Part shown: positions 57,238 to 64,000 of the stretch, one piece after another
How positions within the stretch are numbered: the stretch's first letter is position 1
Layout: each line of letters opens with the position of its first letter
From: Pseudomonas viciae
Lineage (GTDB): Bacteria > Pseudomonadota > Gammaproteobacteria > Pseudomonadales > Pseudomonadaceae
Reading direction: 5' to 3'
NCBI RefSeq assembly: GCF_004786035.1
Contig: NZ_CP035088.1
Span: forward strand, 4,972,001-5,036,000
DNA: 64,000 nt
Made by a program: the position numbers and the translations under genes
Notes under the pieces: generated by a model
What the model was told of the DNA's origin: nothing
What the model saw: only the letters and a program-made list of their open reading frames with translations
Databases searched by the model: none

Positions 57238-57567
57238 ATGTCCGACTCACTCACACCCAAAGCCCTGAATACCATTCAGTTGCCCATTGTGTTCACCCCT
57301 GACGCCTGGCAAAACGCGGTACTGCTCGAGTGCTCAGATCATCCTGTGAGGCTACAGGTCGATCGGCTGAGCAACGTACTACGCGCGGCCTTCGAAGCCC
57401 ACCTGGCCCATCCACACGAACCCCATGTGCTGTTCGAGGTAGTCCACATTGCACCAACGGGGCATCTACACCATGACCCGTTACTGCAACTGAGTCTCAG
57501 ACTACTCAAAGAGCCGAACGAGCCCGGCGCCTTGCTGATAGCGCTTGCAGCAGAGCATCGGCGCTAA
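57238..57567 (+). CDS. Small ICE protein of unknown function with RNA leader
   Basis: A 109-residue soluble protein without recognised family. Mixed alpha/beta, with several His (AHLAHPHEPHVLFEVVHIAPTGHLHHDP, read in segments) that might bind metal. ACGGAG precedes the ATG by about seven bases. It carries the same long structured leader as the STY4534 gene and is followed by ardC, so it is likely part of the establishment or antirestriction set expressed when the element enters a new cell (inference). Confidence 0.7.
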   Translation: MSDSLTPKALNTIQLPIVFTPDAWQNAVLLECSDHPVRLQVDRLSNVLRAAFEAHLAHPHEPHVLFEVVHIAPTGHLHHDPLLQLSLRLLKEPNEPGALLIALAAEHRR

Positions 57568-57640
57568 TCACTTACGCCCGGACTCGGCCCCACATTCACC
57601 TTAGGACGGCAGGCAAGACCTGCATCAATCCAGCACATCA

Positions 57641-57668
57641 CCCAATCGGGGAACCCTCCCCCGACGGG
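57641..57668 (+). promoter_or_regulatory. Start-proximal hairpin of ardC (L4)
   Basis: TCGGGG (57646-57651) pairs with CCCCGA (57659-57664), flanked by CCC (57641-57643) and GGG (57666-57668). It lies 36 bases before the ardC ATG. Same layout as L1-L3. Confidence 0.5.
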
Positions 57669-57704
57669 CACGGCGTTCCTCCGTTTTATCTCGAGGAACA
57701 TGCC

Positions 57705-58664
57705 ATGCGCGATATCTACCAAGACGTGACGGACAAGATCGTTACTGCTTTAGACCAAGGCGTTGTCCCCTGGATCAAACCATGGTCCTCTAGTGGCTCA
57801 ACTGACGTCGGTCATCATCAACCCTTCCCCATCAATGCCATCACGCGTCGTCCCTATTCGGGGATCAATTTACCGTTGCTCTGGGCCGAGGCCAGGTTGC
57901 AGGGGTTCACTCAAGATCGTTGGCTGACCTTCAACCAGGCCAAAAAAGCCGGCGGACACATCCGTAAGGGTGAGCACAGCACTCTGGCGGTGCTCTACAA
58001 GCCGATGGAACGCGAGGAACAGACCGAGTCAGGCCAACCCATTTTCGATGAGAATGGTCAGCCCAAGGTCACTCACTTTGGTATTCTCAGGACGCATTTC
58101 CTGTTTAATATCGAGCAAACGGAGGGGCTCGAAGCTCTCAATGAAATACTGCTCGAAACGGAACCGAGCGATCCCTTCCAAGCCAACAGCGCTGCGGAAA
58201 ATCTGTTGTTAAGTTCTGGCGCAAAGATCGTTCATCGGCCTGCCGACGAAGCGTTTTACCACCCGATCAGGGACTTCATCCAACTACCGACAAAAGCACA
58301 ATTCCACAACGAAAGTGGCTACTTCGCCACTGCCCTGCATGAACTATCGCACTGGAGCGGACATGCCTCGCGCCTGCAGCGCGAAGGGGTGGTTTCCCCT
58401 AGCCCATTCGGTACGCCTGGCTATGCCTTCGAAGAACTGGTAGCTGAAATGGGCGCCGCATTCTTGTGCGCTCATTGTGGCATTCAGGGTGAGCTGCGTC
58501 ATGAGGGTTACATTGAGTCCTGGCTCAGTCTGCTCACAGACAAACGCGCGATCTTCCGCGCCAGTGGCCAAGCCCGAGTTGCAGCGGAGTACATACTCAA
58601 CCTGGAGCAGCAACTTAAGCAAGTAGTTCTGGAAGCCCCGCCATGCATCAACGGCGACGCTTAA
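57705..58664 (+). CDS. ArdC-like antirestriction protein (ssDNA-binding plus metallopeptidase domain)
   Basis: A 319-residue protein of the ArdC/DUF1738 family. The N-terminal ssDNA-binding domain (about 1-130) has YQDVTDKIVTALDQGVVPWIKPW, RRPYSGINLPLLWAEA and FNQAKKAGGHIRKGEH. The C-terminal zincin-like domain has the metallopeptidase motif HELSH with His212, Glu213 and His216, then FEELVAEMGAAFLC, which supplies the third ligand Glu. ArdC proteins protect incoming single-stranded conjugative DNA against restriction. A terminator follows. Confidence 0.9.
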   Translation: MRDIYQDVTDKIVTALDQGVVPWIKPWSSSGSTDVGHHQPFPINAITRRPYSGINLPLLWAEARLQGFTQDRWLTFNQAKKAGGHIRKGEHSTLAVLYKPMEREEQTESGQPIFDENGQPKVTHFGILRTHFLFNIEQTEGLEALNEILLETEPSDPFQANSAAENLLLSSGAKIVHRPADEAFYHPIRDFIQLPTKAQFHNESGYFATALHELSHWSGHASRLQREGVVSPSPFGTPGYAFEELVAEMGAAFLCAHCGIQGELRHEGYIESWLSLLTDKRAIFRASGQARVAAEYILNLEQQLKQVVLEAPPCINGDA

Positions 58665-58705
58665 TCGCTAGTTATTCTTAAACTCGCTGCAACAGATGCT
58701 TCATA

Positions 58706-58731
58706 GGGCCCAACGCAAGTTGGGCTTTTTT
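58706..58731 (+). terminator. Rho-independent terminator after ardC
   Basis: Stem GCCCAAC (58708-58714), loop GCAA, GTTGGGC (58719-58725), then six T. Placed about 40 bases after the ardC stop. Confidence 0.92.
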
Positions 58732-59024
58732 GCCTCCAGATAGCCCCCCCGGGGCGGCACGTAGCCACAGATGATCACAAGCCCAAGGAAGCGCTCTTCG
58801 ATGTGCAGATCAAACGCCATCCGGCTACGACGAACAGTGCTGTTCAGTTAGTAATCAATCCGTTGCAACCAGCCTACTGCGCGGCACGTAGAGATTTATC
58901 CACAGATCTACACACGTTTTTCGTGGACAACTTTCAATCTGTCGCGACGGACTTCCGCCACCGATTGACTCTACCGACTGAGGGCCATTTTGGGAGCGTG
59001 ACCATCCGTGAAGATAAATCTGCA
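58732..59024. other. Non-coding region before the relaxase gene, with a DnaA-box-like site
   Basis: A perfect DnaA-box consensus TTATCCACA is at 58896-58904, and a degraded second one on the other strand (CGTGGACAA) about 20 bases on. No gene seen on the plus strand; the open frame 58803-59528 runs antisense to a small gene and has no domain. The 58732-59442 block as a whole is the best candidate for the origin of transfer, because it lies directly upstream of the MobH relaxase. Confidence 0.4.
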
Positions 59025-59219
59025 TCAGTCATCCAGGTGATCCGCCAGAAACCCAACCAATTCCAGCGGGCTTTGGCTGTCGATCACCTTGTAGATCAAA
59101 TCACGTTTACTGCGCGGCAACTTCTTGACCACGCTCTTCGCCGAGGCCCTGACGGCTTCGTCGGTCCCATGTATACGTGCCGCGAGCAGCAGCACGATCG
59201 TTGCATCAGTGAGGTTCAT
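59025..59219 (-). CDS. Small helical protein, minus strand, unknown
   Basis: A 64-residue protein from the ATG at 59219: NLTDATIVLLLAARIHGTDEAVRASAKSVVKKLPRSKRDLIYKV in segments, ending GFLADHLDD. It looks like a real compact helical protein with basic centre and acidic tail, with GGG about seven bases upstream of the ATG. It is opposite in orientation to the flanking ICE genes. No family recognised. Confidence 0.55.
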   Translation of the reverse strand: MNLTDATIVLLLAARIHGTDEAVRASAKSVVKKLPRSKRDLIYKVIDSQSPLELVGFLADHLDD

Positions 59220-59348
59220 GGCAAGACCCAAAAAATATGCACCGCAGTGTACCGACTCTTGTCTTTTCCGTACCAGCCCCCAGCAAAACGATGCCTAGCA
59301 ATATCAGTATTCGGATTGCCCCGCAAAAGGACACCAGCCAAAAAGGAT

Positions 59349-59396
59349 GGGCAAGGGTTGGAAGGGAATGGGAACTCAAGGGTAAGAGCGCTACCC
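59349..59396 (+). promoter_or_regulatory. G-quadruplex-capable G-tracts and hairpin just before the relaxase gene
   Basis: Five GGG tracts at 59349, 59355, 59364, 59370 and 59380 are separated by 3, 6, 3 and 7 bases, meeting the usual G3N1-7 rule. The last tract also starts a hairpin, GGGTA (59380-59384) and TACCC (59392-59396). The feature ends 46 bases before the traI ATG, inside the candidate oriT/leader region. Confidence 0.5.
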
Positions 59397-59442
59397 GAAA
59401 AGGCTAAAAGGCCACTGGTCCAGCCACCGCCTGGAGATCACA

Positions 59443-61170
59443 ATGCTCCTCAGCCTGTTTCGCCGCAAAAGGCAAAATCCCCCTCCGTCACCGACCGTGA
59501 GCGCCGCCGAAGGTTACCTGCCCATTGAGTCAGCGCACACCCTGTTAGCGGCCGAGCACCGACGCCAGTTGCTCGATCGCATCTGGCAGTACACCGCTCT
59601 CTCCCACGCCCAATTTACCCAACTCTACTTAAATCCGATCCATCGCTACGCCGAACAGGTCCAGCAACTTCCGGCCAGCGAGACGCACCACCATGCGTAT
59701 CTCGGCGGCATGCTCGACCATGGACTGGAACTGATCGCTTGCAGTTTGAAATTGCGCCAATCCTATCTGCTGCCCACTGGCGCCGCGCCCGAAGACCAGG
59801 CCGCGCAGACCGACGCCTGGTCCGCCGGCATCGCCTACGGCGCCCTGCTGCATGACATCGGCAAGATCGCCGTGGACCTGTTGGTCGAACGCCAGGATGG
59901 TCGTGTTTGGCATCCTTGGCAGGGTCCCCTGGATCAGCCCTACCGCTTTCGTTACCTCAAAGGCCGCGACTACCACCTGCATGGCGCCGCAACCGGTTTG
60001 CTCTACACCCAGATTCTCGACCGTCCTATCCTGGACTGGCTCAGTGGATTCCCTCAACTCTGGGCCAGCCTGCTGTATGTCCTGGCCGGTCAGTACGAAC
60101 GTGCTGGCGTGCTCGGTGAGTTGGTGATTCAGGCCGACCGAGTCTCCACCGCGCAGAACATTGGCGGCAACCCGAACAAGGCACTGCAGGCGCCGATGCA
60201 TTCGCTGCAACATCACTTGATCAGCGGACTGCGTCATCTGGTTCAACACGAGCTGAAACTCAACCAGCCGGGTGCCGCGGGTTGGTTGACTCACGACGCA
60301 CTGTGGCTGGTCAGCAAGACGGTCACCGACAAACTGCGAGCCTATCTGCTGTCGCAAGCGATTGAGGGCATTCCTTCGTCCAACATTGCCGTGTTCGACG
60401 AACTGCAGTCGCATGGGCTGGTCGAGTCGACCCCGGAAGGCAAAGCCATCTGGACTGCGCAAGTGACGCAGGGAGACTGGCAGCAGAGCTTTACCTTTCT
60501 GCGCCTTCAGCCGGCGTTGATTTGGGGGAATGAAGACCGGCCTGAGGCTTTCAGCGGAACGGTGAGTGTTGCAGTCGATGACCTCTCGACTGATGCGTCG
60601 GCATCACCACTAGCGCCTAAAACTGTCAGTACAGAATCGCATCAAAGCTCTTCGCTGACAGGTCCCATGGTGATGGAAGATGCTGACTATCTCGGCTCGC
60701 TGTTGGATATGTTCGAGCAGCAAGAGCCTGGGGTCAGCGACACATCGTCAGCAAGCACTCTCGAAATCTCAAATCCCTCGTCGGATGACCCTGGTCAGGC
60801 ATTCCTGAATTGGGTTAAGGAGAACATTCAAAGCCATAAGCTGATCATCAATGACAGCAAGGCCAAAATCCACACGGTGGGTGGCAGCGTATTTCTGGTC
60901 ACGCCTGGCCTCTTCCAACGCTACGCTCAGGAGTTTCCTGGTATCTCACAAGGTGCCACTCAAGAGATTGAAGAATGGCGTTGGGTGCAAAAGCAGTTCG
61001 AAAAACTGAAGATACATAGGAAGCGCGGCGACGGTCTGAATATCTGGGTATGCCAGGTGCAAGGCCCTAGGAAGAAAACCACTCTGAAGGGGTATCTGAT
61101 GCAGGAACCGAAATTACTTTTTGAATCGATACCGCCAGACAACCCTTTTCTCGCGATTGATGATGGTTAA
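59443..61170 (+). CDS. traI: MobH-family relaxase TraI
   Basis: A 575-residue relaxase that should nick the ICE at oriT and stay bound to the transferred strand. GGAGAT precedes the ATG. The N-terminal TraI_2/HD-like domain has the MobH metal-binding motifs: HHHAYLGGMLDHGLEL from His82, and LLHDIGK with His137 and Asp138. The C-terminal 120 residues (from about 450) are a DUF1528-type domain (PGQAFLNWVKENIQSHKLIIND in segments, and FQRYAQEFPG). Between them is an acidic, Ser-rich linker. Length is normal for ICE MobH proteins. Confidence 0.9.
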   Translation: MLLSLFRRKRQNPPPSPTVSAAEGYLPIESAHTLLAAEHRRQLLDRIWQYTALSHAQFTQLYLNPIHRYAEQVQQLPASETHHHAYLGGMLDHGLELIACSLKLRQSYLLPTGAAPEDQAAQTDAWSAGIAYGALLHDIGKIAVDLLVERQDGRVWHPWQGPLDQPYRFRYLKGRDYHLHGAATGLLYTQILDRPILDWLSGFPQLWASLLYVLAGQYERAGVLGELVIQADRVSTAQNIGGNPNKALQAPMHSLQHHLISGLRHLVQHELKLNQPGAAGWLTHDALWLVSKTVTDKLRAYLLSQAIEGIPSSNIAVFDELQSHGLVESTPEGKAIWTAQVTQGDWQQSFTFLRLQPALIWGNEDRPEAFSGTVSVAVDDLSTDASASPLAPKTVSTESHQSSSLTGPMVMEDADYLGSLLDMFEQQEPGVSDTSSASTLEISNPSSDDPGQAFLNWVKENIQSHKLIINDSKAKIHTVGGSVFLVTPGLFQRYAQEFPGISQGATQEIEEWRWVQKQFEKLKIHRKRGDGLNIWVCQVQGPRKKTTLKGYLMQEPKLLFESIPPDNPFLAIDDG

Positions 61171-61671
61171 CTGCACCTTCCGACGCTGCCATCAAGCAAG
61201 CGATTGCACAGGGGTAGAGTAGGCGGAAGAAGCTTCGATGTTGAGCAGTCTGTTGGCGCTGATGAGATTTTGACCCAGGCTGTTGGAGTCGATTACCCCA
61301 TCCAAATTTTCCGCAAACAATGGTCTTGCTCAAGAATTCAGAGGCTACATGCGGTTCATTCAAAATCAGCCGCCTGGCTCAAAATTGTATCAGTGCCAAC
61401 AAAAGAGCCAGGCACAAGTGGAGAAAAAGGCAGTCAGGCATTTAGGAGAATGATGGCGGCAATGCTGGAGTTGAAAGAGAAGGACTGAACGGCATCTCTG
61501 GCAACCACCGGCCAGCACGCAGCAGCCGCCCCCTATCATGCCCCCTCCGTATTTTGCCGCAGCAGCACCCAGCAAACACAACCCAACTGGGGAATTCTCG
61601 CGCAGCGAGCTTCTCATCGGGCTACCCGATGCAGAGTCCTGCCAGTTACCGTGGAAGCTGACCATGCCTTG
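61171..61671. other. Gap between the relaxase gene and the Gabija genes
   Basis: 500 bases with no firmly recognised gene. An open frame at 61204-61488 (+) ends FRRMMAAMLELKEKD and has no domain; it may be a gene remnant. A hairpin CATCGGG/CCCGATG (61615-61631) lies after the stop of the helicase gene on the minus strand, without a U-run. Confidence 0.45.
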
Positions 61672-63435
61672 TCACAATCGGAAATCCGACATAATAGGAC
61701 ATGCGGGAAATGTCGGTTCGAGCATCAGAACGTAACGTCGCGCACGGGTCACTCCAACGCGAAGAATTTTCCGGCTGCGGTCGTAGGGTGCTGCATCACC
61801 CCGCCACACCAAGGAAGAGCGAAACTCTTTTGCTCCTTGCCTGATGCCTTCCCGAACCAAGATTACCGCATCGAACTGCTTGCCCTTGGACTTGTGGATA
61901 GTCATGACGTGTATACCCCCGGTATCGTTCCCATCAGCGAGCAGTTGATCCTGCACCAGTGCGTTATCCAGCCCCTGACGCGCGCTGGTGTAGGCACCAG
62001 TCGTCATCCACATCTCCGACAAGCTCGCGCTGATTCGCTTGCCACGATTGAACGCGATCAAATAGTCGAGGGCCCCCGCGACCTGCTTGAACTCGGTAAC
62101 GTCGGTCCGGTAGAGCAGCGTTTTGATCTGAATCCAATCCCTGCCAGGGTCACCGGTAAGCACCAAATCAGCAGCGCCATTGATGAGTGCTTCAGCACTC
62201 CTCGCGAGATTGGTCTTCGGGGGCTTACCCTCTGCTATGCTGGCGCTCCACTTCAAGTAGGTTGCTGCCTCCTTGATCGCCGTCGCACTGCCATCTGCGC
62301 GCCTGATCGAGGCGAGCAATTTAAGACAGGCTGCGATATCAGCTGCACGCCGTTCAGGAAGCTTGGGCTCCAGCAGGAATGCTGCCAATCTGGCCGACAG
62401 CAGAACTGCGGCCTCGTCGAACAACACTTTGTGAGGAATGGGCTTCGCCCCTCCGTTCAAGGCAGCTGAAATTTTGGCGACGCCACTGCCGGTTGTTGCG
62501 AGGATGACCAAGTTTTCCAATTCCAGACCGTCAGCTTTAGCACCACTGAAAAATCGACCGAGCGCCACACGCATCCACTGGGCAGGATCGTTTCTGGGGT
62601 CATACAGAATGCGACCAACACCGGCATACGGGGCTCTTCTCGGCGTATTCGCCAGGACGTCATTGCCGAAAACAGCGATTTCAGTGCCAGGGCTGCGGTT
62701 GTTGTCGGAGCCGAGATCCACCAAAACAGGAGTTAAGGCGTCTTTGATATGCTCGATTCGCTCCGGACCTACACCCTCCAAGTGGTCAAAAATCTGCTGA
62801 TCAAGATCAGCCAGGCAAATGATTTGGCAGAGGTCGGCCAGCTTCTCGATGCAGCCCCAAGCCGCATTCCCAGTGTCTTGAGCTTCATCAACAATGATCA
62901 CAGGGTGAGTGTCTGCCACCAGTTCCCGGAGCAACTGACACCTTTCGAGCAGCTCACTGGACTTAGGAGCAAACCAGTCAAAACAGATTTGTCCCTCTTC
63001 CGCGAACAATCGCTCCCGCTCGGCTTGCCACGCGAGCCACTCGGCCGTCCCCTGCTCTCCTTTCTTCGGCGCTTTTAATCCACCGGACAAGGCCCTTTCA
63101 TCTTGAGGTAGCAGGATCTTGAGCTTTCCCTTCGGTGAACCAAGCAGGTAGCCATGGCTTTTGAGCAGTGACCAGCAGAAGGAATGGAAGGTCTGGAGAC
63201 TGAGCTGCGAACGTACCGTCTTATCGACCAGCAGACTCGACGCCTCTGCAACCCTAGCCACGGCTGCGCGAGAAAAACTGAGGAAGAGTATTGACTGCCC
63301 CGGCTGCAACCCAGCAGCAATAATCTTCGTGGCTTTCTGAAGGGCGATAGTGGTCTTCCCGCTGCCAGGCCCTCCAACAATCAGGAGGTGGGCATCCTCG
63401 TCCAGAATCGTCTGACGCCGCTCGCAGATGATCAT
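61672..63435 (-). CDS. gajB: UvrD/PcrA-like helicase, Gabija GajB
   Basis: A 587-residue superfamily 1 helicase. Walker A GGPGSGKTT is at 21-29; SFSRAAVARV supplies motif Ia; TFHSFCW motif Ib; VIIVDEAQD (DEAQD at 183-187) the Walker B motif. The C-terminal helicase motifs are VMTIHKSKGKQFDAVIL near 510 and RVGVTRARRYV near 565. It overlaps the upstream OLD-type nuclease gene by four bases, the diagnostic gene pair of Gabija anti-phage systems, in which GajB works with the GajA nuclease. It is longer than Bacillus GajB (about 494), within the range of the family as far as I know. Confidence 0.88.
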   Translation of the reverse strand: MIICERRQTILDEDAHLLIVGGPGSGKTTIALQKATKIIAAGLQPGQSILFLSFSRAAVARVAEASSLLVDKTVRSQLSLQTFHSFCWSLLKSHGYLLGSPKGKLKILLPQDERALSGGLKAPKKGEQGTAEWLAWQAERERLFAEEGQICFDWFAPKSSELLERCQLLRELVADTHPVIIVDEAQDTGNAAWGCIEKLADLCQIICLADLDQQIFDHLEGVGPERIEHIKDALTPVLVDLGSDNNRSPGTEIAVFGNDVLANTPRRAPYAGVGRILYDPRNDPAQWMRVALGRFFSGAKADGLELENLVILATTGSGVAKISAALNGGAKPIPHKVLFDEAAVLLSARLAAFLLEPKLPERRAADIAACLKLLASIRRADGSATAIKEAATYLKWSASIAEGKPPKTNLARSAEALINGAADLVLTGDPGRDWIQIKTLLYRTDVTEFKQVAGALDYLIAFNRGKRISASLSEMWMTTGAYTSARQGLDNALVQDQLLADGNDTGGIHVMTIHKSKGKQFDAVILVREGIRQGAKEFRSSLVWRGDAAPYDRSRKILRVGVTRARRYVLMLEPTFPACPIMSDFRL

Positions 63436-64000
63436 AGGGCTCCTACCAGATCCTCTTCATCCTCTTCCTCAGCCGGTCTATCACCGGGGCGAGCGGCAGG
63501 ACCAGGTTTTGGAAAGTCGTTATAAACACGCGTCAGGAAGTCTGTGATGCCCGGAGGTAGCTCATGCAGCGCGCAAAGGTCCAGCAACCGGGCTGCATAC
63601 CCATTGCCCTTGTTGCTCTTGAGCGCCTTGAGCATGTTATCCGTTACGCCCTTGTCATCAGGGCGCTCGGCGGGGATGCCAATGTTCCCCTGGTCACCAG
63701 ATTCACGAAGCGCGCAAAGGAACGTCCATTGGTGCTCGACCGGCGTCTGGGTTACCAGGAGCTGCTCGATGTTCGGGAAAGGAATCTCGTTCGGGAAGTC
63801 GAAGGCTTCCGCAAATTTTTGATTTTCCTCCGCCTTGCGTGACTTGTAGTCATAGAACGCATACGTTCGTAGGCCAAGCGCCTTGAAGAATGCACCGAAA
63901 TTAGGCAACGAACCGTCGCCCTCGACGGGGAAAATCGTGATACCTGCCAAATCCAGGGCAAACAGATCTGGGTTGGCCTGCTCCATCTTCTCAGCGACTG
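63432..64000 (-). CDS. gajA: OLD-family TOPRIM nuclease, Gabija GajA, C-terminal part (cut by window edge)
   Basis: The last 189 codons of a larger protein that continues beyond 64000. Features seen: DLAGITIFPVEGDGSLPNFGAFFKALGLRTYAFYD, read in segments, which fits the second half of an OLD-type TOPRIM domain including the conserved acidic residue after LRTYAFYD, and NIEQLLVTQTP. The C-terminus is acidic (EEEDEEDLVGAL). The N-terminal ABC-type ATPase domain expected of GajA lies outside the window. The four-base overlap with the UvrD-like helicase supports Gabija. Confidence 0.82.
   Translation of the reverse strand, partial: VAEKMEQANPDLFALDLAGITIFPVEGDGSLPNFGAFFKALGLRTYAFYDYKSRKAEENQKFAEAFDFPNEIPFPNIEQLLVTQTPVEHQWTFLCALRESGDQGNIGIPAERPDDKGVTDNMLKALKSNKGNGYAARLLDLCALHELPPGITDFLTRVYNDFPKPGPAARPGDRPAEEEDEEDLVGAL

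Larger units (their letters stand above)
23142..61170. mobile_element. PFGI-1/ICEclc-class integrative and conjugative element, core
   Basis: Contiguous set of genes in the order typical of this ICE class: AlpA/ParA/ParB, replication and processing genes (STY4528, TIGR03761, DUF3158, SSB, TopB), STY4534, RadC, then the genomic-island type IV secretion system (TraD, VirB4-like ATPase, TraG and about 18 smaller components) and a MobH relaxase. The extent given covers the first to last core gene. The integrase and both attachment sites are not in the window. The Gabija genes to the right (61672 onward) are probably cargo of the same element. The nicotine genes lie on the outer side of ParA and may or may not belong to it. 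Confidence 0.85.

Noticed and set aside
58803..59528. 241-codon open frame on the plus strand before traI
   Set aside because: No domain, low-complexity C-terminus, runs antisense to the better-looking 64-residue gene and overlaps the traI start.
61651..62469. 272-codon open frame antisense to the helicase gene
   Set aside because: Complement of a clear UvrD-like helicase; composition and Cys-rich text typical of an antisense shadow.

Overview
The window looks like Pseudomonas, most likely the P. putida group. The left third encodes the nicotine pyrrolidine pathway known from P. putida S16. The right two thirds is the conserved core of a PFGI-1/ICEclc-class integrative and conjugative element (ICE). 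No rRNA, tRNA or CRISPR array was seen.

Region 1 (1-11400, minus strand, visibly AT-richer than the ICE) carries nicotine catabolism. In transcription order it holds a secreted RidA-like protein, nicotine oxidoreductase NicA2, cytochrome c CycN, pseudooxynicotine oxidase Pnao, 3-succinoylsemialdehyde-pyridine dehydrogenase Sapd, a 1.1 kb gap, the three-subunit molybdenum hydroxylase SpmABC, and the start of an MHS-type transporter cut by the window edge. The encoded route is nicotine to N-methylmyosmine to pseudooxynicotine to 3-succinoylsemialdehyde-pyridine to 3-succinoylpyridine to 6-hydroxy-3-succinoylpyridine. Lower-pathway genes are not in the window.

Region 2 (12000-16650, minus) is a GC-richer operon of FAD oxidoreductase, cupin, amino-acid permease and PucR regulator, probably for an amine or amino acid. 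Region 3 (16650-23140) is gene-poor and decayed. It has an IS5-family transposase relic, an AraC regulator, a TetR regulator and a SnoaL/NTF2-fold protein.

Region 4 (23142-61170) is the ICE core. It runs: AlpA/ParA/ParB partition and maintenance; DUF2857, STY4528, TIGR03761, DUF3158, SSB and TopB (replication and processing); a regulatory stretch with structured RNA leaders; STY4534 and RadC; then the type IV secretion genes pilL, TIGR03759, lytic transglycosylase, TIGR03765, TraD, TIGR03747, RAQPRD, TIGR03758/03745/03750/03746/03749/03752/03751, the VirB4-like ATPase, TIGR03756/03755 and TraG; then DUF3742, an ArdC-like antirestriction protein and the MobH relaxase TraI. Two small regulator loci interrupt the transfer genes. 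Region 5 (61672-64000, minus) is a UvrD-like helicase plus the C-terminal part of an OLD-type nuclease, the gene pair of a Gabija anti-phage system.

The most unusual signal is non-coding. A multi-hairpin element occurs twice in full (34155-34285, 56980-57112) and once in part (33673-33730), with compensatory changes in its stems, upstream of ICE genes. A smaller hairpin of shared layout sits just before four ICE start codons. Other points of interest are a secreted RidA-like protein lacking the deaminase arginine next to NicA2, and a G-quadruplex-capable stretch in front of the relaxase gene.
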